From DATFMP01 sp035266845 (GTDB lineage: Bacteria > SAR324 > JACQKK01): a stretch of 40,821 bases of DNA. The notes under the pieces are model-generated. The model was given only the letters and a program-made list of their open reading frames with translations, was not told the origin of the DNA and did not search any database. The position numbers and the translations under genes were made by a program. The stretch spans positions 1-40,821 of the forward strand of contig DATFMP010000081.1 in assembly GCA_035266845.1 (NCBI GenBank), read 5' to 3'. Below, piece after piece: positions 21,916 through 30,323 of the stretch (the first letter of the stretch is position 1; every line of letters starts with the position of its first letter).

Positions 21916-22185
21916 GTGGCCGACGATCGCTCCAACGCCAAATCCGCCCCGGCCCCCCGCACCGAGGGAGCCCGTTCCAGTTGGAACGGCATCGAGCGCC
22001 GGCGCAAGCCCGACCGCCGCAGCCGCCAGCGCCGCCTGGACGAGCGGCGCCGCGCGGGCATCGGGGAGATCATCGACGACCGCCGCGCCGATCGCAGCCG
22101 CCGCAAGTCCGACGCTCGTGCCAATGCCGGCAAGGCGGGCAACCGCCGCGGCCGAGGCAACCGCCGCACCAGCGACGACGATTAG
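21916..22185 (+). CDS. Arginine-rich, highly charged small protein
   Basis: A GTG at 21916 preceded by AGGAG at 5 nt starts an 89-residue protein. The middle is dominated by Arg and Asp: WNGIERRRKPDRRSRQRRLD, ERRRAGIGEIIDDRRADRSR and RKSDAR. The C-terminus is Gly/Arg-rich and ends in TSDDD. Such composition predicts disorder and nucleic acid or polyanion binding. The ERRR-x-DRRS-type pattern recurs in many proteobacterial proteins of unknown role. The longer upstream frame has no support, while the GTG has the ribosome binding site. No domain is recognised. Confidence 0.6.
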   Translation: MADDRSNAKSAPAPRTEGARSSWNGIERRRKPDRRSRQRRLDERRRAGIGEIIDDRRADRSRRKSDARANAGKAGNRRGRGNRRTSDDD

Positions 22186-22265
22186 CGCTTGGGGCGCCAA
22201 GCCCCGACGCGCCGCCTGCCTCCGGGATCGGCTGATCCCGCCCCCCTTCCACCGCCGCACCTCCT

Positions 22266-22880
22266 TTGAATCCGTACGAGCGCTACGTGCTGCCCTGGCT
22301 CATCCACTGGGTGATGGGCGCGCGGCTGTTCGAGCCCTATCGCCGACGTGTGGCCGCTGCCGCGCGGGGACGCGTGCTGGAGGTGGGCATCGGCTCCGGC
22401 TACAACCTGCGGCACTACGGACCTGACGTGGAGGCGGTGGTGGGCGTGGATCCCTCGCCGCACCTGCTGGCGCGGGCGGACAAGGCCCCGCGGCGCGCGG
22501 GCCTGCCGCTGGAGCTGCACGTGCTGGACGCGGAGCGCCTGCCCTTTGCGGATGACAGCTTCGACACCGTGGTGATGACCTGGGTGCTCTGCTCCGTGCC
22601 GGACGTCCCCACGGCCCTGGCGGAACTGCGCCGCGTGCTGCGGCCCGGCGGGCGGCTGGTGTTCGTGGAGCACGGCCTGGCCCCCGAGCCCGGCGTGCAG
22701 GCATGGCAGCGGCGCCTCACGCCGCTGTGGCGGCCCCTGGCCGGAGGCTGCCACCTGGACCGGCCCGCGGACGCCCTGCTGGAGGCCGCGGGGTTTCGGC
22801 TGGAACACCTGGAGCGTGGCTACGGCCCCGGGCCGCACCTGCTGGCCTATCTCTACGAGGGCGAGGCTGTGGCGGGCTGA
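22266..22880 (+). CDS. Class I SAM-dependent methyltransferase (UbiE/METTL7-like)
   Basis: The 204-residue protein probably starts at a TTG (22266), because NPYERYVLPWLIHWVMG before the first internal ATG is conserved in this subgroup. GRVLEVGIGSGYNLRHYG is the SAM-binding motif I, VVGVDPSPHLL contains the acidic residue for the ribose, and SFDTVVMTWVLCSVPDVPTA plus LRRVLRPGGRLVFVEHG are motifs II and III. The C-terminal part (PLAGGCHLDRPADALLEAAG) is typical of METTL7-type thiol or phospholipid methyltransferases. No ribosome binding site is evident for either start. The gene is apparently single. The acceptor substrate is unknown. Confidence 0.88.
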   Translation: MNPYERYVLPWLIHWVMGARLFEPYRRRVAAAARGRVLEVGIGSGYNLRHYGPDVEAVVGVDPSPHLLARADKAPRRAGLPLELHVLDAERLPFADDSFDTVVMTWVLCSVPDVPTALAELRRVLRPGGRLVFVEHGLAPEPGVQAWQRRLTPLWRPLAGGCHLDRPADALLEAAGFRLEHLERGYGPGPHLLAYLYEGEAVAG

Positions 22881-23057
22881 AGCGCAAGCGCCCGCCCATC
22901 GGCAGGACGGTGTCGCCGGCCGCGCCCTCGTGACGGCGTGAGGTGCACGCACCCATTGCCCCCCGCCCCCAGCCCGGCATAAGCTGGCGAGAGTCCCGAC
23001 ACACCGCGCGGCCCGCTACGTTGCGCCGCCCTTCGCCAACCCCGTCCCGCGACCGCC

Positions 23058-23564
23058 ATGCCGTCCGTGCCCACCGCCCTGCCCGGCTTCTCCATCCGCC
23101 ACGCCGAGTCCGCCGATGCGCCGCTGATCGTGGAATACGTGAGCAAGCTGGCCGACTACGAGAAACTCGCCCACGAGATGCAGGCTACGGAGGCCCACAT
23201 CCGCGAGACCATGTTCGGGCCGCGGCCCTATGCGGAGGTGATCTTCGGGGAGCAGGACGGTCAGCCCGTGGGCTTCGCCCTGTTCTTCCACAATTTCTCG
23301 ACCTTCATGGGCAAGCCGGGGCTGTACCTGGAAGACCTGTTCGTGGATCCGGAGCAGCGCGGGCACGGCTACGGCAAGGCCCTGATGGGCTACCTGGCCC
23401 GGCTGGCCGTGGAGCGCGGCTGCGGGCGCTTCGAGTGGTCCGTGCTGAACTGGAACGAGCCCTCCATCGCCTTCTACCAGCGCCTGGGAGCGCGCCCGCT
23501 GGATGCCTGGACCGTGTATCGCATGACGGGCGAGGCTCTGGAGCGGCTGGCCGACCAGCCCTGA
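23058..23564 (+). CDS. GNAT family N-acetyltransferase (diamine acetyltransferase-like)
   Basis: The 168-residue protein has a complete GNAT fold. GFSIRHAESADAPLIVEYVS opens beta 1 and alpha 1. KPGLYLEDLFVDPEQRGHGY then GKALMGYLARLAVERGCGRF contain the acetyl-CoA pyrophosphate loop (RGHGYG). EWSVLNWNEPSIAFYQRLGA is the closing motif B, and the Tyr in AFYQ is the usual general acid. This combination is characteristic of the spermidine/diamine or thialysine acetyltransferase branch. The actual amine acceptor is inferred only. It lies alone, 177 bp after the methyltransferase gene, with a hairpin shortly downstream. Confidence 0.92.
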   Translation: MPSVPTALPGFSIRHAESADAPLIVEYVSKLADYEKLAHEMQATEAHIRETMFGPRPYAEVIFGEQDGQPVGFALFFHNFSTFMGKPGLYLEDLFVDPEQRGHGYGKALMGYLARLAVERGCGRFEWSVLNWNEPSIAFYQRLGARPLDAWTVYRMTGEALERLADQP

Positions 23565-23585
23565 AGGCACCCCGACCTCGACCCG

Positions 23586-23604
23586 GTCTGCATTCCAGGC
23601 AGAC
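23586..23604 (+). terminator. Hairpin after the acetyltransferase gene
   Basis: GTCTGC and GCAGAC form a 6-bp stem around a 7-nt loop, about 20 bp after the stop. No T-run. A second palindromic stretch (TTCGAGACGCGCTTCGCGCT, about 23634-23653) follows and resembles a common intergenic repeat. Confidence 0.35.
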
Positions 23605-23695
23605 CCGACGGCCGGCAAAAGCTCCGCGCCCTTCGAGACGCGCTTCGCGCTCCTCGGGGAGGCGGGAAGCGTACCCCCTTGAACGCGAACCGGGA

Positions 23696-24709
23696 TCAGG
23701 CGCTGCGCAGCAGGCCGGCGCCCTGCACGCGGCCGCGCACCGCCTGCGCCAGCGTGTAGCCGGGGCCGTCCACGATGCGCCCATGGTACGAGAGGTGCGC
23801 CGGACTGCCCGGCGGCCAGTCGGCCAGGAAGCGGCGCAGCCAGCGCTCGTGGTCGTATGCGATGGGCAGGGCGTCGTAGCGCACGCCGCCCAGGGCGATG
23901 CCGTACAGGCTGTCCAGCGGCACTTCCGGCCGGGCGGAGATGCGCGTGATGAGCCCGCTGCGAAGCCCGCGGAAGTTCGGCATGCCCGCCGAGCCATTGT
24001 TGATGAGCAGGCGCGGGCGGCCATCCACCAGCAGGTCCCGCGCGAAGGGCAGACAGGTGTGAGTGGTGGCGAAGGCGTCCGCCCCGGCGCGCCTGAACCA
24101 CTGGGCCACCTGCGCCGCGGGCGTTTGCGGCACGCCCGCCTGGGGGGCCGCGCCGTCGGACGCGTCCAGCGCCGCCAGGGCTTCCTCCGCCAGCCGCCAG
24201 CCCGCCAGCGATTCCGGGTCGCCGTGCAGGATGGCGATGCGGCGCCCGCCCACCTCGGCCACAAGGTGCAGGGGCAGCCCGGCCAGCCGCGCCCGCTGCG
24301 CGGGATCGGCCGCGGCCGTGGCGGCCAGGCGCGCGAAGATGGCATTGGAGCGCTCGGCCACCCCGGGCTCCACATAGTCCGGATAGCTGCAGCCACAGTC
24401 CATCCCGCCGCCGTCACGGGCCAGCTCCGCCTCCACGTTGCCGCGCAGCGCGGCATGGGCCAGCACGGCCTCCCCCACCTGCCGGAAGGCGCCGGGCTGC
24501 ACGTCGAACCAGTGGAAGTCGCCATTGAAGACCAGCGTGACCGGTCCCCCGGTGCGCTCCTCGCGGGCCTGTCGCGCCAGCAGCGCCTCCAGCGCCTCGG
24601 GATTGCCGTAGAGGCCTCCGATCACGTACAGCGTTTCGGCCGGCAGATCGGGCGGCCGCTTCAGGCGCGCGGGATCGCAGGCGTAGTCGGCAGGGCAGGC
24701 GGTGCTCAT
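23696..24709 (-). CDS. Metallophosphoesterase-fold protein with altered first motif
   Basis: The ATG at 24709 gives 337 residues; a TTG at 24733 is possible. The calcineurin-like phosphoesterase order is visible: LYVIGGLYGNPEALEALL (residues 27-44), VTLVFNGDFHWFDV (57-70), LRGNVEAEL, RIAILHGDPESL, ATTHTCLPF and LLINNGSAGMPNF. In most family members the first motif is GDxHGN; here Asp and His are replaced by Gly32 and Tyr34. GNHE is also changed, to GNVE. These residues bind the first metal, so a normal dinuclear centre seems impaired. The later motifs remain. It may be a single-metal enzyme or a binding protein. It stands alone, tail to tail with the acetyltransferase gene. Confidence 0.78.
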   Translation of the reverse strand: MSTACPADYACDPARLKRPPDLPAETLYVIGGLYGNPEALEALLARQAREERTGGPVTLVFNGDFHWFDVQPGAFRQVGEAVLAHAALRGNVEAELARDGGGMDCGCSYPDYVEPGVAERSNAIFARLAATAAADPAQRARLAGLPLHLVAEVGGRRIAILHGDPESLAGWRLAEEALAALDASDGAAPQAGVPQTPAAQVAQWFRRAGADAFATTHTCLPFARDLLVDGRPRLLINNGSAGMPNFRGLRSGLITRISARPEVPLDSLYGIALGGVRYDALPIAYDHERWLRRFLADWPPGSPAHLSYHGRIVDGPGYTLAQAVRGRVQGAGLLRSA

Positions 24710-24846
24710 GCGGTGCGGGTGCTCCAGTGGCAAGCGTGGGTGCGGGGCCGCCCTGCCGCCAGCACGCGGCGGGGGGATGGCCCCATGATGGCGCGCGGCC
24801 CGGCGTCGGTTCGGTACGGCCGCTTACAGGCTTGGCACTCCGGGCG

Positions 24847-27800
24847 CTATTCGCCGGAGCCCTCGCGGCCCAGCACCTGCTCCAGCCGCGCCACGACGTC
24901 CGCTCCGGTGAAGGGCTTGGTAAGAAAGGCGGAGACAGGCAAGCCGTTCAGGCGCTCGCGCACGTCGCGCTCCGCGTGACCGCTCATGACGATCACGGGC
25001 GCCTGCACACCCGAGGCCTGCAGCCTGCGCAGCACCTCGCCGCTGCCGAGACCAGGCATGGTCACGTCCAGGATCACCACGCGCAGGGCATCGCCCAACT
25101 CCCGCGCGGCCTCCAGGGCGGCGGCGCCATCGCCCACCGCCCGCACCTGGAAGCCCAGCGGCTCCAGCACGAGCCGCGCCAACTCGCGGATGGCCGGCTC
25201 ATCGTCCGCCACCAGCGCCGTGCCTCCGCCGGAGAAGGCCGGGGGCCGCTGCGCGACGGCTTCGGGGGCCGCACCCGCGGTGGCCAGGGGCAGCAGCACG
25301 GTGAAGGTGGTGCCCACGCCGGGCGTGCTGGTCACGCGCAGCGCACCCTGATGGCCCCGCACGATGCCCAGCACCGCCGCCAGCCCCAGGCCGCGCCCGG
25401 AAAACTTGGTGGTGTAGAATGGATCGAAGATGCGCTGCAGCGTGTCTGCATCCATGCCCACACCCGTATCGGTCACCTCCAGCACCACGTAGGGGCCGCT
25501 GGGCAGGCTGGGATCGGCCACGAACTGGCCTGGCAGCGCCCCGTCCACCTCACGCACGCCGGTGCGCATGGTGATCGCGCCCGGCCGCTCGCCGATGGCC
25601 TCCGAGGCGTTGATGATCAGGTTCATCACCACCTGGCGCAGTTGCGTGGCATCCACCTCCACATCCGGCAGGTCGGATGCGAAGTCGAACTGCAGGCGAA
25701 TGTTGCGCGACAGCGACACACGGATCAGCTCCGTCATCTCCCGGATCAGATCGTTGAGCCGCACCTGGCTGATCTGGAACGAGCCCTTGCCCGCATAGGC
25801 CAGCATCTGGCTGCACAGGTCGCCCGCCCGCCGCCCGGCCGTCTCGATCTGCCGCACCAGCGGCTGCACGGGCGAATCGGCGGCCAGCTCGGTGGCCGCC
25901 AGGTGCGCATAGCCCAGCACGGACACCAGCAGGTTGTTGAAGTCGTGCGCGATGCCGCCCGCCAGCACACCCAGGCTTTCCAGCTTTTGCGCCTGCTGTA
26001 TGGCCTGCAGGACGCGCTCGCGCTCCGTCACGTCTTCGGAGATGCCCACGATGCCGGCCACAGCACCGTGCTCATCGCGCAGCGGCATGCGGATGGTGCG
26101 GTAGCGGCGGGTCTCGCCATTGGGCAGTGTGGAGGGCATGGAAGCCAGCTCCACTGGTTCCTCCTGCTCCAGCACGCGCCGGTCCATCGCTTCGTAGGCA
26201 GCCATCTCCTCAGCGGTGAGGGCTGGGGAAAGGAAGAACGGCCGGTCGCGCACGGCTTCCTCCGGGTCGCGGCCGTTGTCTTCCGCAAAGCGCCGGTTGA
26301 CCATCACCAGGCGCCGCTCGCGGTCTTTCACGAACACCCACAGCGGGATCAGATCGAACACGGTCTGCAGCAACTGGCGGCTGGCGCGCAGCTCCTCCTC
26401 CACGCGCTTGAGCGGCGTCACGTCCATGGCCGCTCCCACCACGCCCGTCACAGTGCCCGCGGCGTCATGCAGCGGGGCCCGCCAGGTGAAGAAGTGCTGA
26501 CGGGAACCATCGGGCAGCGTGCGCGCGAACGGCTCCTCCCAGTAGGCCTGCCCGCCCTGCAGGATCACGTCGTCCATGCGGTCCACCGCCCCGTAGTCCT
26601 GCTGCGAGCGGATGCCCAGCTCGCCCAGGCTGTGCCCCAGCGCCTGCTCCGCAGGCACGCGGAAGTGCTCCACCCAGCTCTTGTTGACCATCAGGTAGCG
26701 CCGTTGCAGGTCTTTCACCGTGATCATGCTGGGCACCGTATCCACCACCGTGCGCAGCAGGCGCTGGCTGGTACGCAGCTCCTCCGCGGCGCGCTTCTGC
26801 TCGGAAATGTCCTCGGAGATGCCCACGACGCCCTCCACATTTCCCGCTTCATCGCGCAGGGGCAGCTTGTACATGTGGTGATAGGTCGTGCGCCCTTCCG
26901 CGTTGGTGATGGACACATCGGGCTGTTCCAGCATGGTGCCGGACTCCAGCACCTGCCGATCCGATGCTTCCAGCGCCTGACGCTCGGCCGGTTGAAGCGC
27001 TGGCAGATCGCCGATGGTCAGGCCTGCCATCTGGTCGGGCTCAAGCCGGTGGAATTGGGCCATGGCGCGGTTCGCCAGCACGAAGCGTTGCTGCCGGTCC
27101 TTCACGTGGATGTAGTGCGGCAGTGCATCGATGACGGTGCGCAACAGGCGCTGGCTCGCCCGCGCCGCCTGCTCGGCGCGGCGGCGCTCCGTCATGTCCT
27201 CCGAGATGCACAGGATCCTTTGGGGCTCGCCTTCCGGCCCGCGCAGCAGCACCTTCTGAATGCGGTGGATGCGCTTCTGGCCACCGACGATGGTCATCGG
27301 AACGTCCGGCCATTCCATGACGCCGTCACCTGCCAGCAACTCGCGGTCCGTGGCCGCCAGCGTTTCCGCTTCCTCCGGCGTAGGACCCGGCAGATCCGCC
27401 AGGCACCGGCCCACCACCTGCTCCGGCGTCAAGCCATGACAGAGGGCCATTGCGCGGTTGGCCATCACATAGCGGCCCTGCAGATCCTTGAGGAAGACGT
27501 TGTGGGGCAGGGAATCCACCACCAGCTTCAGCAGGCGCTGGCTCGCGCGCAGCGCGTCCTGTGCCTGCTGGCGCTCGGTCACGTCCTCGGCGATGCCCAC
27601 GATGCCGACCACCTCGCCCGCCTCATTTCGCAGGGGGGCGCGGAAGTTGCGGTACATGCGGCGGGTGCCGTCCGCCACCGTGCGCTCGAATTCCGAAACG
27701 ATAAGGTGACCTGCTTCCAGCACCGCGCGGTCACGGGCCAGCACGTGCTCCCGATCGGCGAGCGGGCGTTGGTCCATATCCATCGTGTTGCGGCCCACCA

Positions 27801-29091
27801 CGGCCTCGGGCCCGTAGCCGTAATGGTGCTGCCAGGCCGCATTGGCCATCAGGTAGTTGCTGTGCACATCTTTCACGAACAGTACGTGAGGCACGGTGTC
27901 GAACACCGTCTGCAGCAGGCGCCTGCTGTCGCGCAGCTCCTGCTCGGCCCGCTTGCGCTCCGTGATGTCCCGCAGGGTGGCCTGCACGGCCGGGGCGCCC
28001 TCCCATTGCACCACGCGCACGAGGCATTCCAGCCAGATGCGCGAGCCGTCCTTGCGGATGCCCTCGAACTCGTACTGGGACGGCCTGTGCTCGCCACGCA
28101 GGCGTGCCTTGCCGTACTCGATCTGCCGCGCACGCTCGTGCGGCACCACCAGCGGGTCCACGGTCTCCAATGCCGTGATGTCCTCCGCGTGCTCGTAGCC
28201 GAAGATGTGCGCATAGCTTTCGTTGGCGAACACGGCGCGGTTGTTTTGCAGGATCACGATGCCCTGGATCGAGCCCTCGACGAGGGTGCGGTAGCGCTGC
28301 TCGCTGGCCTGCAGGGCCAGCTCGGCCTGCCGGCGCTCGGTGATGTTCTCCGACATGCTCACCAGGCCGATCACGTTGCCCGCCTCGTCGCGCAGGCGCG
28401 AGCGCCAGTTGTGGAAGGTCTGCGGACTCCCGTCCGTGGCGGTGCGCTCGAGTTCTCCCTCCACCAGGTCGCGCGGGCCGGCCAGCAGGGCGCGATCGGC
28501 CTCCATCACCCGCCGCAGATCGGTCTCGCTACGGTTCGCGATGTCCAGGGTGTTGAGCCCGACAAGCTGCTCGGGCCGGTAGCCGAAGCGCCGCGCCCAG
28601 GCCGCGTTGCCCATCAGCAGGTTGCTGTCGCGGTCCTTCACCACAAGCGAGTGCGGGATGGTATCGAACACGGCGCGCAGCAGGCGCTGGTTGGCGTGCA
28701 GTTCCTCCTCGGAGCGCCGCGCCGCCGTCACATCCTGCCCCACCGCCAGCACAAGCCCCGTCTCGGGCTGCGGGCGGGCGCGCCACGCCACCACCCGCTC
28801 GCCGGCCGGTCCATCCCAGCGGCTTTCCCAGCTCGTCGGGCGCCCGGTTCGGCGCGCGTCCTCCAGGCAGCGCAGGGTGCGCTCGCGGTCCGCCGCCATC
28901 ACGTGCTGCACCAGCGGCGTGCCCATCAGGCTCGCCGGCGTCCCCCCCAGCGCCTGGGCGAGCGCCGCATTGGCGTATTGCACACAACCATCGGGATCCA
29001 GCGCGCAGTGCAGGTCCTGGCTCAGCGCCAGCAGCCCGGCCTGCAACACGGCCGCATCGGGCGAAATGGTGCTCCGTTCACCAGCACGCAT
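24847..29091 (-). CDS. Hybrid sensor histidine kinase with about eight PAS domains
   Basis: The ATG at 29091 follows GGAGGG and gives 1414 residues. Eight PAS-like units occur at about residues 15, 135, 265, 395, 523, 652, 783 and 910, roughly 128 residues apart. Six of them share the opening RLL-T-V-D--PH---VKD and contain N-A-(W/M) in the core. A dimerisation and phosphoacceptor segment (LGVLAGGIAHDFNNLLVSVL, His1049) follows, then the ATP-binding domain (NLIINASEAIGERPGA, TDTGVGMDADTLQRIFDPFY, GRGLGLAAVLGIVRGH). The C-terminal receiver domain has its phospho-acceptor at Asp1342 (VVILDVTMP). No membrane segment or signal peptide is visible, so it should sense internal cues. No separate response regulator or output gene is adjacent. 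The divergent neighbour is a YitT-type gene. Confidence 0.95.
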   Translation of the reverse strand: MRAGERSTISPDAAVLQAGLLALSQDLHCALDPDGCVQYANAALAQALGGTPASLMGTPLVQHVMAADRERTLRCLEDARRTGRPTSWESRWDGPAGERVVAWRARPQPETGLVLAVGQDVTAARRSEEELHANQRLLRAVFDTIPHSLVVKDRDSNLLMGNAAWARRFGYRPEQLVGLNTLDIANRSETDLRRVMEADRALLAGPRDLVEGELERTATDGSPQTFHNWRSRLRDEAGNVIGLVSMSENITERRQAELALQASEQRYRTLVEGSIQGIVILQNNRAVFANESYAHIFGYEHAEDITALETVDPLVVPHERARQIEYGKARLRGEHRPSQYEFEGIRKDGSRIWLECLVRVVQWEGAPAVQATLRDITERKRAEQELRDSRRLLQTVFDTVPHVLFVKDVHSNYLMANAAWQHHYGYGPEAVVGRNTMDMDQRPLADREHVLARDRAVLEAGHLIVSEFERTVADGTRRMYRNFRAPLRNEAGEVVGIVGIAEDVTERQQAQDALRASQRLLKLVVDSLPHNVFLKDLQGRYVMANRAMALCHGLTPEQVVGRCLADLPGPTPEEAETLAATDRELLAGDGVMEWPDVPMTIVGGQKRIHRIQKVLLRGPEGEPQRILCISEDMTERRRAEQAARASQRLLRTVIDALPHYIHVKDRQQRFVLANRAMAQFHRLEPDQMAGLTIGDLPALQPAERQALEASDRQVLESGTMLEQPDVSITNAEGRTTYHHMYKLPLRDEAGNVEGVVGISEDISEQKRAAEELRTSQRLLRTVVDTVPSMITVKDLQRRYLMVNKSWVEHFRVPAEQALGHSLGELGIRSQQDYGAVDRMDDVILQGGQAYWEEPFARTLPDGSRQHFFTWRAPLHDAAGTVTGVVGAAMDVTPLKRVEEELRASRQLLQTVFDLIPLWVFVKDRERRLVMVNRRFAEDNGRDPEEAVRDRPFFLSPALTAEEMAAYEAMDRRVLEQEEPVELASMPSTLPNGETRRYRTIRMPLRDEHGAVAGIVGISEDVTERERVLQAIQQAQKLESLGVLAGGIAHDFNNLLVSVLGYAHLAATELAADSPVQPLVRQIETAGRRAGDLCSQMLAYAGKGSFQISQVRLNDLIREMTELIRVSLSRNIRLQFDFASDLPDVEVDATQLRQVVMNLIINASEAIGERPGAITMRTGVREVDGALPGQFVADPSLPSGPYVVLEVTDTGVGMDADTLQRIFDPFYTTKFSGRGLGLAAVLGIVRGHQGALRVTSTPGVGTTFTVLLPLATAGAAPEAVAQRPPAFSGGGTALVADDEPAIRELARLVLEPLGFQVRAVGDGAAALEAARELGDALRVVILDVTMPGLGSGEVLRRLQASGVQAPVIVMSGHAERDVRERLNGLPVSAFLTKPFTGADVVARLEQVLGREGSGE

Positions 29092-29319
29092 GGGCCCTCC
29101 CCTTCGGTGCGGTTGGTGGATTGGAATGGGGTCGTTGTTCTTCCTATCAGGTGTAACGCCAAATGGTACCGTTGTCCCGGCCGCGGGGGCTTTCGCGGGC
29201 AGGCCCCGTCGGGGTACGGTGGGCGGGTTCGCGCGCCCGCAGCGCACCCCCGGCCACCCGGATGCGCCGCGGCGACCCGCCGGCCCCCGCGAGGCCGGCC
29301 TCCACCCGCACGTGATGCC
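29092..29319. other. Divergent intergenic region, kinase and YitT genes
   Basis: The 228-bp spacer must carry promoters for both directions, but I see no element with both boxes convincing. A GC-rich stretch at 29180-29260 contains short inverted segments without a clear stem. No member of the repeat families found elsewhere in this window is evident. Confidence 0.4.
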
Positions 29320-30276
29320 ATGTTCGACCGACGCTTGATCGCGCAACTGCGCCAGGAATTCCGCGAGTTGGTGCAGGCCCTGCGCACCTGGCGCTTCTAC
29401 GGCACGCTGCTGGCCACCGCCGTGGGCTCCGTCGCGGGCGCCATTGCCATCAACGGCGTGCTGATTCCGCGCAACCTGTTCTCCCCCGGCACCTCGGGCG
29501 TGAGCCTGTTGATCTACTACCTGGCCGGATGGCCGTCGCTGGGGGTGATCTATTTCCTGCTGAACATCCCGCTGTTCGTGATCGGCTGGCGCGAATATGC
29601 CCTCAAATACATCGCGATCTCGATGTTCGGCGTGACGGCGTTCTCCGTGGCATTGATCCTCACGCAGAACGTGATCATCCCGGCGCCGGACCCGCTGATG
29701 GGCGCGCTCATCGCCGGCGTGTTGATGGGCGCCGGGACGGGCTTCTACCTGCGCCTGGGGGGCTCGGCCGGGGGCCTGGATATCCTGGGCACCTACATCC
29801 GCAAGAAGCTGGCCGTGCCCATCGGCTCCACGCTCAATGCCGTCAACGCCCTGAACCTGCTGGGGGCGCTGCTGATATTCGACCTGAGCACGGCCTTCTA
29901 TTCCGCCGTGTTCATGTGGGTCAACTCGTGGACGCTGGAGAAGGTGCAGACCGGCTTCTCCCAGCACCGCGCCGTGTTCATCATCACGCAGGAGCACCAG
30001 GCGGTGGCCGAGCAGATCCGCACGCGGCTGGACCGCGGCGTGACGCTGTTCGCGGCCCAGGGCAGCTACACGAGCCGCCCCATGCAGGTGGTGTACTCGG
30101 TGATCAACATGTACGAGCTGGGCCGGCTGAAGGACATCATGTTCGAGGTGGACCCCAACGCCTACGTGATGGTCACCAACACCACCGAGGTCATCGGGCG
30201 GCGCTTCCTCACCTGGGAGCAGGAGGGCTACCGCAAACCCTTCGACTGGAACGCCCTGCCGGCCACCCGCCGCTGA
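29320..30276 (+). CDS. YitT family membrane protein (DUF161/DUF2179)
   Basis: The 318-residue protein has an N-terminal soluble stretch, about five membrane helices (residues about 28-50, 58-80, 85-108, 120-142 and 168-192) and a C-terminal DUF2179 domain (HRAVFIITQEHQAVAEQIRT, RGVTLFAAQGSYT, and YVMVTNTTEVIGRRF). GFYLRLGGSAGGLDILGTYI is the most recognisable YitT signature. The DUF2179 domain has a PII-like/ACT-like fold and is thought to regulate the membrane part. Function is not established; some relatives affect membrane physiology in Bacillus. The start ATG at 29320 has a poor ribosome binding site. The corA gene follows after 47 bp on the same strand, suggesting co-transcription. Confidence 0.92.
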   Translation: MFDRRLIAQLRQEFRELVQALRTWRFYGTLLATAVGSVAGAIAINGVLIPRNLFSPGTSGVSLLIYYLAGWPSLGVIYFLLNIPLFVIGWREYALKYIAISMFGVTAFSVALILTQNVIIPAPDPLMGALIAGVLMGAGTGFYLRLGGSAGGLDILGTYIRKKLAVPIGSTLNAVNALNLLGALLIFDLSTAFYSAVFMWVNSWTLEKVQTGFSQHRAVFIITQEHQAVAEQIRTRLDRGVTLFAAQGSYTSRPMQVVYSVINMYELGRLKDIMFEVDPNAYVMVTNTTEVIGRRFLTWEQEGYRKPFDWNALPATRR

Positions 30277-30323
30277 GGCGCGGCCTGTGCAAGGCTCCCG
30301 GCATCAACGGAGGAGTGGCCACC

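Noticed and set aside
24727..29319. A plus-strand open frame running through the whole PAS-kinase region into the YitT gene
   Set aside because: Only the part from 29320 has family motifs and matching coding bias. The rest is the antisense shadow of the kinase.
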